The notes beneath the pieces were generated by a model, which saw only the letters and a list, made by a program, of their open reading frames with translations, ran no database searches and was not told the DNA's origin. The translations under genes and the position numbers were made by a program. A stretch of DNA of 13,340 nucleotides, taken from contig CADWAF010005471.1 of the NCBI GenBank assembly GCA_902984215.1, positions 1 to 13,340 on the forward strand. The letters run 5' to 3'. This document shows, piece by piece, positions 1-6,689 of the stretch. The DNA is from Willaertia magna (taxonomy: Eukaryota > Heterolobosea > Eutetramitea > Acrasida > Naegleriidae). Position 1 is the first letter of the stretch, and each line of letters starts with the position of its first letter.

Positions 1-662
1 TATGGCGTATACGTAGAACAGTTCTTCAAATGTTAGAAGATCGTGGGTATATGGTTATGCCTGAAGAGAAAAACATGGATATAGCGGAATTTGAACAAAA
101 ATTTTCTTCTGCAGTACAAAATGTTGGACAAAAAGGACAACCTACCCGAGGTTATGCAAATATATCTCGTGAAAAATTATCTATTGTTACTTCAATGACG
201 GATGACCCTTCAGAAATGATTTTCGTATTCTTTCCTTCATCTAAAGCTATTGGTATGAAACAAATAAAAGATTATCATACAAAGATGAAGGAAAATAACG
301 TTAAAAGAGCAATTTTAGTTTTAAGACCACCAGATTCACTTTCCCAAAAGGATCTAAGTTCTCAAGCTAAACGTGCTATTGAAGCCTTACAAGCTATAGG
401 TTATATTCTTGAAACTTTTAAAGAAAATGAATTATTAGTAAATATAACTGAACATGTTTTAGTCCCTAAACATGAACCTTTAACGGCTTCTCAAAAAGAA
501 GATTTATTAACTAAATATAAATTAAAAGAAACTCAATTACCAAGAATTAAAATTTCCGATCCAATAGCTAGGTATTATGGTCTTCAAAGAGGTCAAGTTG
601 TTAAAATTATTCGTGCTTCTGAAACTGCAGGTAGATATGTTACTTATCGTTATGTTATTTAA
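1..662 (+). CDS. RPB5: RPB5 (RPABC1), shared subunit of RNA polymerases I/II/III, 5'-partial
   Basis: The reading frame is open from the window edge: the first full codon is TGG at position 3, giving WRIRRTVLQ before the first internal ATG at 30. This matches the conserved eukaryotic RPB5 N-terminus (LWKIRKTIMQ in human), so the ATG at 30 is not the true start and roughly ten residues lie outside. The N-terminal jaw domain is followed by the highly conserved C-terminal assembly domain: HVLVPKHEPL, then QLPRIKISDPIARYYG, then GQVVKIIRASETAGRYVTYR. The stop TAA is at 660-662. The protein length (about 230 aa) is near the family's usual 210-215. RPB5 sits in the lower jaw of all three nuclear RNA polymerases. 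The family is recalled from knowledge, not searched; the motif match leaves little doubt. No intron is visible. Confidence 0.97.
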   Translation, partial: WRIRRTVLQMLEDRGYMVMPEEKNMDIAEFEQKFSSAVQNVGQKGQPTRGYANISREKLSIVTSMTDDPSEMIFVFFPSSKAIGMKQIKDYHTKMKENNVKRAILVLRPPDSLSQKDLSSQAKRAIEALQAIGYILETFKENELLVNITEHVLVPKHEPLTASQKEDLLTKYKLKETQLPRIKISDPIARYYGLQRGQVVKIIRASETAGRYVTYRYVI

Positions 663-1052
663 ATTATAGTACTCTATAAATTATTGCTCTAGTTTTGCCA
701 AAAATAAAATTATCTTTTTTTTAATTGTAAATGATTGATTACAAAATTAAGGCGTGTGAATATTTAAGTTGACTTATTTTGCGAAGAGGTAATAAGAATA
801 TAACAAAAAAGTGATAATTGGTCTAATAACATTATGGTCACAAAGCTCAAATGTTAATGTCATTCAAGTGTAATTGTTATAATTTTCTAAAGTAAGGAAG
901 AAAATCTTTTTACTCCTTTAGTGGTAATGCGAAATTGATATTAATTAAAGAAATAATGGTGGTAACTAGTTTCCCTTAACAACAACCTCGTGCAATTTAC
1001 CACAAAAAACAAGCTTCTTGTGTTGTCTTTCAAAATCAAAAGAAAATAAAAC
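663..1052. other. Intergenic region downstream of RPB5
   Basis: Apart from the AATAAA near its start I see no supported gene here. Short ORFs (for example ATG at 730, 13 codons, and ATG at 956, 7 codons) look like chance. The last part, 1036-1052, is A-rich and leads into the ATG at 1053, as is usual before the genes of this window. No tRNA-like A/B boxes were found on either strand. Confidence 0.6.
703..708 (+). terminator. Candidate polyadenylation signal AATAAA for RPB5
   Basis: An AATAAA hexamer lies about 41 nt after the RPB5 stop and is followed by a T-rich stretch (about 714-723). In AT-rich DNA such hexamers occur by chance, so this is a placement-based suggestion. Confidence 0.35.
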
Positions 1053-1544
1053 ATGAGCAGTCTTCTTGCTCTTCACAATAATAATCAAAATATAGTTAAT
1101 CCTAGTGATGTGAACAATAATACTGTTAGACTTATTGAAAGAGGTATTGTCAAGATGAAACATGCGGTGTTCATTTCAAAAAGAAGAATTAAACAAAGTA
1201 ATTTCAAGAGTTGTTCTTCTTTTAAATATCAAAGAACTACAGCTAACAATAAGAGAAAACAATTGTTTTTCCTTCATGCATGTGTCTGTTTGTTTCAACG
1301 CTTGATAGCCACTCTGCGGGGTTTAAGGAAACATGTTCAAGCTGACAACAGTACATGCATCTATACTTTTTGTGAACACGTTAATTCATTAATTGTAGAG
1401 TACGACCAATTAGAGAGGACATGCAGTAGTAGTAGTGGTATTACAAGTGGATTATTACTTTTAAGACCAGATGTTATTAACAAATTAATGGAGATTGCTC
1501 ATGTAAAGCTTTTCTATAGAGTAAGAAGACCCACAAGGTCTTAA
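1053..1544 (+). CDS. Unrecognised basic 163-aa protein (hypothetical)
   Basis: ATG at 1053 follows an A-rich leader like those of the recognised genes, and the frame is open for 163 codons to TAA at 1542-1544. The product is basic, with an Asn run near residues 9-23, a Lys/Arg-rich stretch at about 32-70, and a Ser run at about 127-131. Seven Cys residues are scattered through it. No signal peptide, membrane segment or known domain is recognised. Codon use is less AT-biased than the neighbours (GTC, CGG, CTG, TGC appear), so it may be a less constrained or younger gene, or non-coding. An alternative three-exon model exists: introns 1521-1574 and 1626-1695, both phase 0, would bypass the TAA and end at TGA 1722, giving about 181 aa. 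I cannot choose between the models from sequence alone. Confidence 0.45.
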   Translation: MSSLLALHNNNQNIVNPSDVNNNTVRLIERGIVKMKHAVFISKRRIKQSNFKSCSSFKYQRTTANNKRKQLFFLHACVCLFQRLIATLRGLRKHVQADNSTCIYTFCEHVNSLIVEYDQLERTCSSSSGITSGLLLLRPDVINKLMEIAHVKLFYRVRRPTRS

Positions 1545-1562
1545 CACAAAGACCGGTTTTGT
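1526..1562. repeat. Two adjacent small hairpins around the stop codon of the 1053-1544 ORF
   Basis: AAGACC (1526-1531) pairs perfectly with GGTCTT (1537-1542) around a 5-nt loop. Immediately after, ACAAA (1546-1550) pairs with TTTGT (1558-1562) around the palindrome ACCGGT. The TAA stop overlaps the end of the first stem. This is direct sequence observation; any role is unknown. Confidence 0.5.
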
Positions 1563-2319
1563 AGGACTTTTAAGAAGGGGAGAAGTTGTTGCATTAGGAT
1601 GAAAAAAGTATTGTTCTTCCTAACTGTAAGCTAGCAAACATGTGCACCTACATGTGCTTTCTTTAAAAGTAAAATATTGTTTATTCTTTTTTCAGAAAAA
1701 CTTTTTAAAAAACCGTTCTTGAGGCAACTCAAACGTTCTTAGTGAACGCCAACGAATTGGTAACGTGTTTATTAGACGAAGGAAATTACAGCAACAACAA
1801 AACTGTTTGTTTGATAAATTGTTTTGTTTTTAATGGTGAGGTGGTTTGTTTGATTGATTGTCCAAAGGTTGCAGGCATAAATTAATAGAGAAAGAAACGA
1901 GATAATGAAAATTCTGTCCTGATGGTCATATAGTATATTATTTCTTCCTTATCCTTATGCCTCCCTTACCCCTCTTTGAGGCATTTCGAATAAATCTTCA
2001 CTTTGAAAAAAGAAGAATTTCTAAGAAATTTGTTGTACAATTCAATGTGGAAAAGTACATTAAAAGGAATCAATTACTACTAAATTGTCTTTCTCCTGAA
2101 AAATCGGTAATAATAAGGTGTGGGACCAGTACGAGAAAACTGCCTTAACAAACTATCTACTACCTCAGATCATAGTCAACCGATTAATTAAACAGAATTA
2201 GTATGCACTAATTACATTTCACAAATAAAAATCAATCTCATTAAAGTTTTGTAAATTATTTGACTGTTTTTTAAATGAATTGCAGGTCAATTAAAAAAAA
2301 TTAAATATTGTAAAGAAAA
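1545..2319. other. Intergenic region upstream of the YEATS gene
   Basis: No convincing gene is present. An ORF at 1957-2148 (63 aa) lacks an A-rich leader and resembles no protein I know. Small inverted repeats are present: ATGCCTC 1957-1963 with GAGGCAT 1978-1984 (14-nt loop), and AATTAGT 2196-2202 with ACTAATT 2207-2213 (4-nt centre). A well-formed intron-like segment lies at 1626-1695 (GTAAGC, then a pyrimidine tract ending in TTTTTTCAG), and a second at 2251-2285. Composition at 1545-1960 is less AT-rich than other spacers. Confidence 0.5.
2251..2285 (+). other. Candidate 35-nt intron in the 5' UTR of the YEATS gene
   Basis: The segment begins GTAAAT, has a T run at 2267-2272, and ends TTGCAG, 34 nt before the ATG. 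Its length equals the shortest intron inferred in the M16 peptidase gene of this window. Being untranslated, it has no reading-frame test, so this rests only on splice-site form and length. Confidence 0.25.
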
Positions 2320-3081
2320 ATGCCTAAAAAGACTTCAAAGAAATCATCATCTTCTTCCGAAAAGGAGACAATTAATAACAATAATAATACAGAAACACCT
2401 TCCGGTGATGTCTCTGCCAGTAGTGGTACTACTTTAGGTAAAAGAAAAACTGGTTTATTAATAACAAAACCAATAATTTACGGTAACTATTCCATATCTC
2501 AACCTAAAAAGAATAGTGAATATGATTGGTGTAAATGGATCTGTTACGTTAGAGGTTTAAGTTTTGATGATGATTTATCTTTTATACATAAAGTTGAATT
2601 TCATTTACATGAAACTTTTGATAATCCAATAAGAACAATAACAAAACCACCTTTTGAACTTGAAGAAATTGGTTGGGGAGAGTTTAGTATCAGAATAATG
2701 ATATACTTTCATCCTTCTAGTGGAGAAGAACCTGTAGAGTTACTTCATAACTTAAAGTTACCACCTTCCGCTTCTTCTTCAAATAATAAAAAGAAAAAGC
2801 CTTTAATTACGGAACATTATGAAGAAATATTATTTTGGGAACCAAATGAAAAGTTTGAAAATGTTTTATTAAAACATTCCGAAAAGTTAAAGAAGATTTG
2901 TTTAAAGAAAGATTTAAAATCTGAAGATGAAAGTGTTAGACTTTCTATTTGTTCTGCAATTGAACAATATGCACCTATAATGAAAGAAGAAGTTTGTTAT
3001 AATTCAATTCTTGAAGGAGTTGAAAAAGTAAAGGAACAAATTAATGATTTAGAAAAACAATTAGAAAAACTTAAAGAATAA
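2320..3081 (+). CDS. YEATS4: YEATS-domain chromatin reader, GAS41/YEATS4/Yaf9-like
   Basis: A 253-aa protein with no intron needed. Residues 1-40 are a Lys/Ser/Asn-rich low-complexity tail. Residues about 42-175 are a YEATS domain: ITKPIIYGN, WICYVRG, HKVEFHLHETFDNPIR, TKPPFELEEIGWGEF, then EHYEEILFWEP, matching the order in human GAS41 (IVKPIVYGN, KLHESYGNPLR, TKPPYEITETGWGEF, EFYDEMIF). Residues 228-253 form a short coiled coil (EKVKEQINDLEKQLEKL), as in GAS41. Family knowledge: GAS41/Yaf9 reads acylated histone H3 and is a subunit of SWR1/SRCAP and NuA4/TIP60 complexes. The cage Trp is kept (W119), while the human Tyr of HESYGNP is Phe (F100). A loop at about 150-160 holds an SSSNNKKKK insert. 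TAF14 or ENL/AF9 are less likely because of the C-terminal coiled coil and overall match. ATG is preceded by AAAGAAAA. Confidence 0.92.
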   Translation: MPKKTSKKSSSSSEKETINNNNNTETPSGDVSASSGTTLGKRKTGLLITKPIIYGNYSISQPKKNSEYDWCKWICYVRGLSFDDDLSFIHKVEFHLHETFDNPIRTITKPPFELEEIGWGEFSIRIMIYFHPSSGEEPVELLHNLKLPPSASSSNNKKKKPLITEHYEEILFWEPNEKFENVLLKHSEKLKKICLKKDLKSEDESVRLSICSAIEQYAPIMKEEVCYNSILEGVEKVKEQINDLEKQLEKLKE

Positions 3082-3339
3082 TAACCTCTTCACTAAACAA
3101 TTATGATGTAAATTATTCATCTATCCACCAATAGCTGTATTTAATTATTACTCCGAAGCATTAATCATTAGGATTCACTTTAACAACAATCCTTTTAATT
3201 ATCTGGTTAGTTTAGTATAATTAGTTTTAATACTTGCAAGCCTACATAAAAGAAGAAGAATTAAAAGACAAACACGATATCATTCTATTATTAACTTTTC
3301 CGATGATTTCAGGCTTAAAGAAGAAGTAAAACAAAAAAA

Positions 3340-4668
3340 ATGAATAGCCTTCAACATTTAAGTCAACCACCAATTGGACAAAAACAATTATTAACAGAGG
3401 TATCTTGTTCAACACTATTAGAACCTATTCATCTTTTTGAAAATAAGAAAGATTTTAATCAATCTTTTATTTATTCTTTTCATTTAGATAAAAATAGAAA
3501 ATCAAAAGAATTTAATTTACAATCAAATTGTTTTTTTAAATTTCCAAAAATTACACAAACATCAACTTTTAAATTAAAACATTTTTCTGCACATTTAAAA
3601 GCAATAATTTTTCAATCTGAAGAAAATGAAATTTATTTTTATACAAGACCAAGTAGTAATGAACAATTTACTGAACATTATATTAAATTTTTTAAAAATA
3701 TTAAACAATTATCTTGCGGATATGATTTTTTTATTTTATTGACAAGTGACGGTGAGATTTATAGTTGGGGTAAAAATTCATTTTCACAATTAGGTTATGT
3801 TACTTTAAATGAAAATATTGTTAAAACACCTTTTAAGATATCATTAGACGATAAAATTATTGAAAAGATTAGTTGTGGTTCAATTCATACAATTATCTTA
3901 ACTACAGAACATGAACTTTATGGTTTTGGTGATAATGAAGAAGGTCAACTTGGTCTTCCATTAGAAAATGAAGAAAATAGTGAATTTGAAAATTATAATA
4001 AACCTACAAAAATTAATGTTAGACATTTAGATGAAAATGATGAAATTGTAGATATTATTTGTGGTTCATGGACTAGTTTTTTTATTTCAAAATTAGGTAA
4101 AGTTTATGTTTGTGGTGATCAATCACCTTATCTACATGATAGATCTGTTATTAAAGAACATTCTAAAATTCAATTTATTAATAACAATTATTCATCAACA
4201 ACAATGATTAACAATAATAATCATTACATTAATGATAACAATATTGATAATAACAAACGAAAGAATAACAAAATATTAATTAAAAAATTAATAAGTGGTG
4301 CCTACTATACTCTCTATTTATCTTTAGATAATACATGTTACATTACAAATTCCACTTGTTTAGAATTACAAAAAATAATGACCAACGTCACAAACTTTCT
4401 AACAAATATGGATTTATGTATTTTCCAACATGAAGAAGGTAATATCTATATCTTAAAAGAAAATCAATGGATTGAAATCTCTTTACATTCACATTGGAAA
4501 AGAAATTTAAAAAAAGGATATTATAAATTAAAAGGAGGATCTTCTTCAGATTGTTTTTATATTTTATTTGATTGGTATCGTTCTTTTATGAAAAGGAAAA
4601 GAAAATTATTTTTTAAAAAATTAAAATTTATTAAAGAAGAATTGTCAGATGTTATTTTTAATTTTTAA
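3340..4668 (+). CDS. RCC1-repeat (beta-propeller) protein
   Basis: A 442-aa single-exon ORF starting at ATG after an 8-A leader. RCC1-type blades are visible: ISCG/LSCG ... IYSWGKNSFSQLG at about 121-152, KISCGSIHTIILTT ... LYGFGDNEEGQLGL at 174-206, and IICGSWTSFFIS ... VYVCGD at 236-260. Degenerate blades lie at about 314-337 (KKLISGAYYTLYLS) and 395-416. An Asn-rich insert (about 281-310) interrupts the propeller, and the C-terminus is basic (KRKRKLFFKKLKF, 418-430). Family knowledge: RCC1 repeats form beta-propellers used in Ran exchange factors, ubiquitin ligases and many scaffold proteins. The repeats here are too few and diverged to call the Ran exchange factor itself. No BTB, HECT or FYVE domain is seen. 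The first 115 residues show no recognisable motif. Confidence 0.85.
   Translation: MNSLQHLSQPPIGQKQLLTEVSCSTLLEPIHLFENKKDFNQSFIYSFHLDKNRKSKEFNLQSNCFFKFPKITQTSTFKLKHFSAHLKAIIFQSEENEIYFYTRPSSNEQFTEHYIKFFKNIKQLSCGYDFFILLTSDGEIYSWGKNSFSQLGYVTLNENIVKTPFKISLDDKIIEKISCGSIHTIILTTEHELYGFGDNEEGQLGLPLENEENSEFENYNKPTKINVRHLDENDEIVDIICGSWTSFFISKLGKVYVCGDQSPYLHDRSVIKEHSKIQFINNNYSSTTMINNNNHYINDNNIDNNKRKNNKILIKKLISGAYYTLYLSLDNTCYITNSTCLELQKIMTNVTNFLTNMDLCIFQHEEGNIYILKENQWIEISLHSHWKRNLKKGYYKLKGGSSSDCFYILFDWYRSFMKRKRKLFFKKLKFIKEELSDVIFNF
4627..4632 (-). terminator. Candidate polyadenylation signal AATAAA of the 217-aa gene, inside the RCC1 coding region
   Basis: TTTATT on the + strand reads AATAAA on the minus strand, 39 nt downstream of that gene's stop codon. 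It falls within the last codons of the convergent RCC1 gene. Supported by position only. Confidence 0.3.
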
Positions 4669-4671
4669 AAA

Positions 4672-5325
4672 TTAATTTTTAATTGAATTTAAAAAATCAT
4701 TATATCCATATGGATCACTAAAATGATAATTATCTTTCATTTCACTAATATTTTGATTCATTGGTTGTTCATTATGTTCATTATATTGTTCACTTGTTAC
4801 AATATTTTTAGTTTTTAAATTTGATTTATATCCAGTTAAATTAGAATGAAATTTAATTTCTTCTTCTTCTTTCTTTAATGAAGCATTTAATTCTTTTGTT
4901 GGATTTAAAGTAGATAACAAAGTATTTGCATGTTCTCTTTCTTTATATAAACTAGCATTACCATTATATGAAGTTTGATTCATTGTTAAATTTGTTGGAT
5001 AATAATGAGCATCAATTAACCTATCTTTCCATCTATTACATGGTAAAACTGGTAAATCATTATCTGTTGGTACATAAGGATTATTATTTACATAAAAACC
5101 TCCACCTCCATCCTTTTTTAATTTTACATTACCATCTTTTAAGGCTATTTGTCTAGAAGTATTAGTTAATTTATTATTTTCATTATTGCTATTATTATTA
5201 TTTAATACATAAGATTTATTACCAAATTCAATTGAATTAGTTGTAGAATACATGGAAAGTGGATTAGTATCCGCTTGATAAAGTTTATAATTGCTTTTAT
5301 TGAATCTTTCTTGTTGTTGTTGCAT
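4672..5325 (-). CDS. Unrecognised Asn-rich 217-aa protein
   Basis: Start ATG (CAT at 5323-5325) is preceded on its strand by an A run, as for other genes here; stop TAA at 4674-4672. The product is hydrophilic, with a Gln run at residues 2-5, an Asn run at 41-52, and a GGGG at 73-76. A less repetitive core at about 83-120 includes DLPVLPCNRWKDR (residues 90-102) with the only Cys (96) and looks the most likely conserved part. Residues 150-157 are KKEEEEIK. There is no signal peptide or membrane segment, so a cytosolic or nuclear protein is inferred. I do not recognise the family. Codon use matches the recognised neighbours, which supports a real gene. It converges on the RCC1 gene with 3 bp between stop codons, so its mRNA must run antisense into that gene. 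Confidence 0.72.
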   Translation of the reverse strand: MQQQQERFNKSNYKLYQADTNPLSMYSTTNSIEFGNKSYVLNNNNSNNENNKLTNTSRQIALKDGNVKLKKDGGGGFYVNNNPYVPTDNDLPVLPCNRWKDRLIDAHYYPTNLTMNQTSYNGNASLYKEREHANTLLSTLNPTKELNASLKKEEEEIKFHSNLTGYKSNLKTKNIVTSEQYNEHNEQPMNQNISEMKDNYHFSDPYGYNDFLNSIKN

Positions 5326-5786
5326 TTTTTTTCTGTAGTTTGTAGAAACAAAATTACAGTTCTATGATCCCGTAATTTGGAAAGAGCGGGAAAGAAGTTG
5401 ATGTGTGTTAATAATTTTAAAATATTGAAAAAAGCAATGGCCATTTAAAGAATAAAATTTTTAAAACTGTTGTAAAGTTTGTTTTTGAATAATTTTACCA
5501 ATATTTAAACAAAAAGGAAAAATTTACAATTTTAATGTATTGTCCAAATAAGTTAAAATCTTAATGAAAAGTAAATGAATTTAAAAGATAAATAATCAAA
5601 TCTATTCATCTAATAATAATAACAAACACTAATAAACAAAACACAAATATAATTCATAACTGAACAACATTCACTTTTTACTATTTAATACAGTATGCCA
5701 AACATCACTTACCAATCAACAACAAAAACAACAAAAAAAAATTAGCTTAATCAATTAGTACTGATAAGTGAAAAAGAATAAGAACA
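5326..5786. promoter_or_regulatory. Divergent promoter region and CA/A-rich leader of the secreted-protein gene
   Basis: This 461-bp spacer separates two divergently transcribed genes and must hold both promoters. The right part, from about 5620, becomes a C/A-rich leader on the + strand, with repeated ACAA/AACA units at 5714-5740 and an AGAACA immediately before ATG 5787. Such unstructured leaders are common before strongly translated genes in AT-rich protists, an inference. No TATA box or repeated operator stands out. A minus ORF covering 5202-5444 overlaps the neighbouring gene and looks like chance. Confidence 0.45.
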
Positions 5787-6512
5787 ATGAAAACAAAAGT
5801 TTTATTTGTAAGCGCATTACTAGCAATCTTTACGTTTACTACTTTCTGTTTTGCAGGAAATAACGATAAAGCAGAAACAGCTGCTTATCAACCACAACCA
5901 CCACAATTTAACATTCCTCCAATCCCTCAACCAAAATTCCCTGAATTTAACTTCCCTAAACAACCTGATATTAAATATGATTTCCCTGAATTTAAACCAC
6001 CACAATTCCATCCTCCACAATTCCAACAACCAAATATTCAAGTGCCACAATTCCAAGCACCACAATTCCAACAACCAAATATTCAAGTTCCACAATTTAA
6101 ACAACCAGATTTTCAAGTACCTCAAATTCATCAACCAAAAATTCAAGTTCCAAAAGTAGAAATTCAACAACCTCAATTCCCTGAATTTAAACAACCAGAA
6201 TTTAATTTCCCAAAACAACCTGAATTTAATTATGAATTTCCAAAATTCCCTCAACCACATTTCCCACAATTTAATCCATATCATTATGGTGGATATTATG
6301 GTGGTCACGATAATAAAGGAGATTACAATAATCATGGTTATGGCTATCCATCATTCTATGGTGGTTTCATTCCACAATTTTATGGTGGATTCCCTTATGC
6401 AGCTGGTGGTTATAATCCTTATGTTAACCATAACAATAAGAAAGAAGATAATAAACCACAAGCACATAAACAAAAGTATAATAATGATGAAGAAGAAGAT
6501 TATTATTATTAA
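5787..6512 (+). CDS. Secreted Pro/Gln/Phe-rich repeat protein with Gly/Tyr domain
   Basis: A 241-aa ORF. Residues 1-23 are a classic signal peptide (Lys2/Lys4, hydrophobic core LFVSALLAIF, likely cleavage after CFA). Residues 35-165 are a low-complexity region of PxF/PxI units: a 15-residue tandem unit around QFQQPNIQVPQF (79-90) repeated at 94-105, flanked by similar modules (FPEFNFPKQP at 51-60 and FNFPKQPEFNYEFP at 139-152). Residues 166-212 are rich in Gly, Tyr and Phe (HYGGYYGG, FYGGF). Residues 213-241 are charged and end DEEEDYYY. The mature protein has no Cys and no membrane anchor. The composition suggests an extracellular structural, wall or adhesive protein, but no named family is recognised. 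Neighbours: divergent from the 217-aa gene and convergent with a two-pass membrane protein. Confidence 0.88.
   Translation: MKTKVLFVSALLAIFTFTTFCFAGNNDKAETAAYQPQPPQFNIPPIPQPKFPEFNFPKQPDIKYDFPEFKPPQFHPPQFQQPNIQVPQFQAPQFQQPNIQVPQFKQPDFQVPQIHQPKIQVPKVEIQQPQFPEFKQPEFNFPKQPEFNYEFPKFPQPHFPQFNPYHYGGYYGGHDNKGDYNNHGYGYPSFYGGFIPQFYGGFPYAAGGYNPYVNHNNKKEDNKPQAHKQKYNNDEEEDYYY
6015..6104 (+). repeat. 45-bp tandem duplication inside the secreted-protein gene
   Basis: The stretch 6015-6043 recurs at 6060-6088 without a mismatch (29 nt), an offset of exactly 45 bp or 15 codons. The rest of the unit is diverged. Near-identity at DNA level indicates recent slippage or unequal exchange. Confidence 0.85.
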
Positions 6513-6540
6513 GTAATTAAACGAGAATGGAATTTTTAAG

Positions 6541-6673
6541 ATTTTGTATAAAGTTTTGTAAATAAATTTTGTTGTGTGTTCAATTTAATCATTCTCTTTT
6601 ATTATTACTTTAAAAAATTATAAAAAAATTTTAAACTTTATACAACAACACTTTACAAAACTTTATACAAAAT
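6541..6673. repeat. Perfect 22-bp inverted repeat between two convergent genes (shared 3' UTR element)
   Basis: Left arm 6541-6562 and right arm 6652-6673 are exact reverse complements, separated by 89 bp. The core on each sense strand is TGTATAAAGTTTTGTAAA. Because the genes converge, each 3' UTR carries the same motif in sense orientation: 28 nt past the + gene's stop and 16 nt past the - gene's stop. A further copy of the 12-nt part AAACTTTATACA lies at 6633-6644. Confidence 0.8.
6561..6566 (+). terminator. Candidate polyadenylation signal AATAAA of the secreted-protein gene
   Basis: AATAAA lies 48 nt after the stop codon, immediately at the end of the left arm of the 22-bp inverted repeat. 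The overlapping TGTAAATA (6557-6564) also fits the Pumilio-type UGUANAUA consensus. Position-based support only. Confidence 0.35.
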
Positions 6674-6689
6674 AAAATTCACAAAAAAC

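Noticed and set aside
966..1163. 65-aa minus-strand ORF
   Set aside because: It overlaps the better-supported + strand ORF, lacks an A-rich leader and has no recognisable motif.
1957..2148. 63-aa + strand ORF
   Set aside because: Its start is inside a small hairpin in a T/C-rich stretch, the leader is unlike other genes here, and the product is not recognisable.
5202..5444. 80-aa minus-strand ORF overlapping the start of the 217-aa gene
   Set aside because: Runs through the start region in another frame into promoter sequence; no motif.
5820..6335. 171-aa minus-strand ORF rich in Trp, Leu and Ile opposite the secreted protein gene
   Set aside because: It is the mirror of the CCA/CAA/TTC-rich repeats on the + strand. 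Composition is implausible for a protein, and the sense frame has a signal peptide and sensible domains.
5851..6516. Two + strand ORFs in another frame (5851-6159 and 6232-6516), rich in His, Asn and Ile
   Set aside because: Frame-shifted shadows of the same low-complexity gene with no signal peptide or domain.
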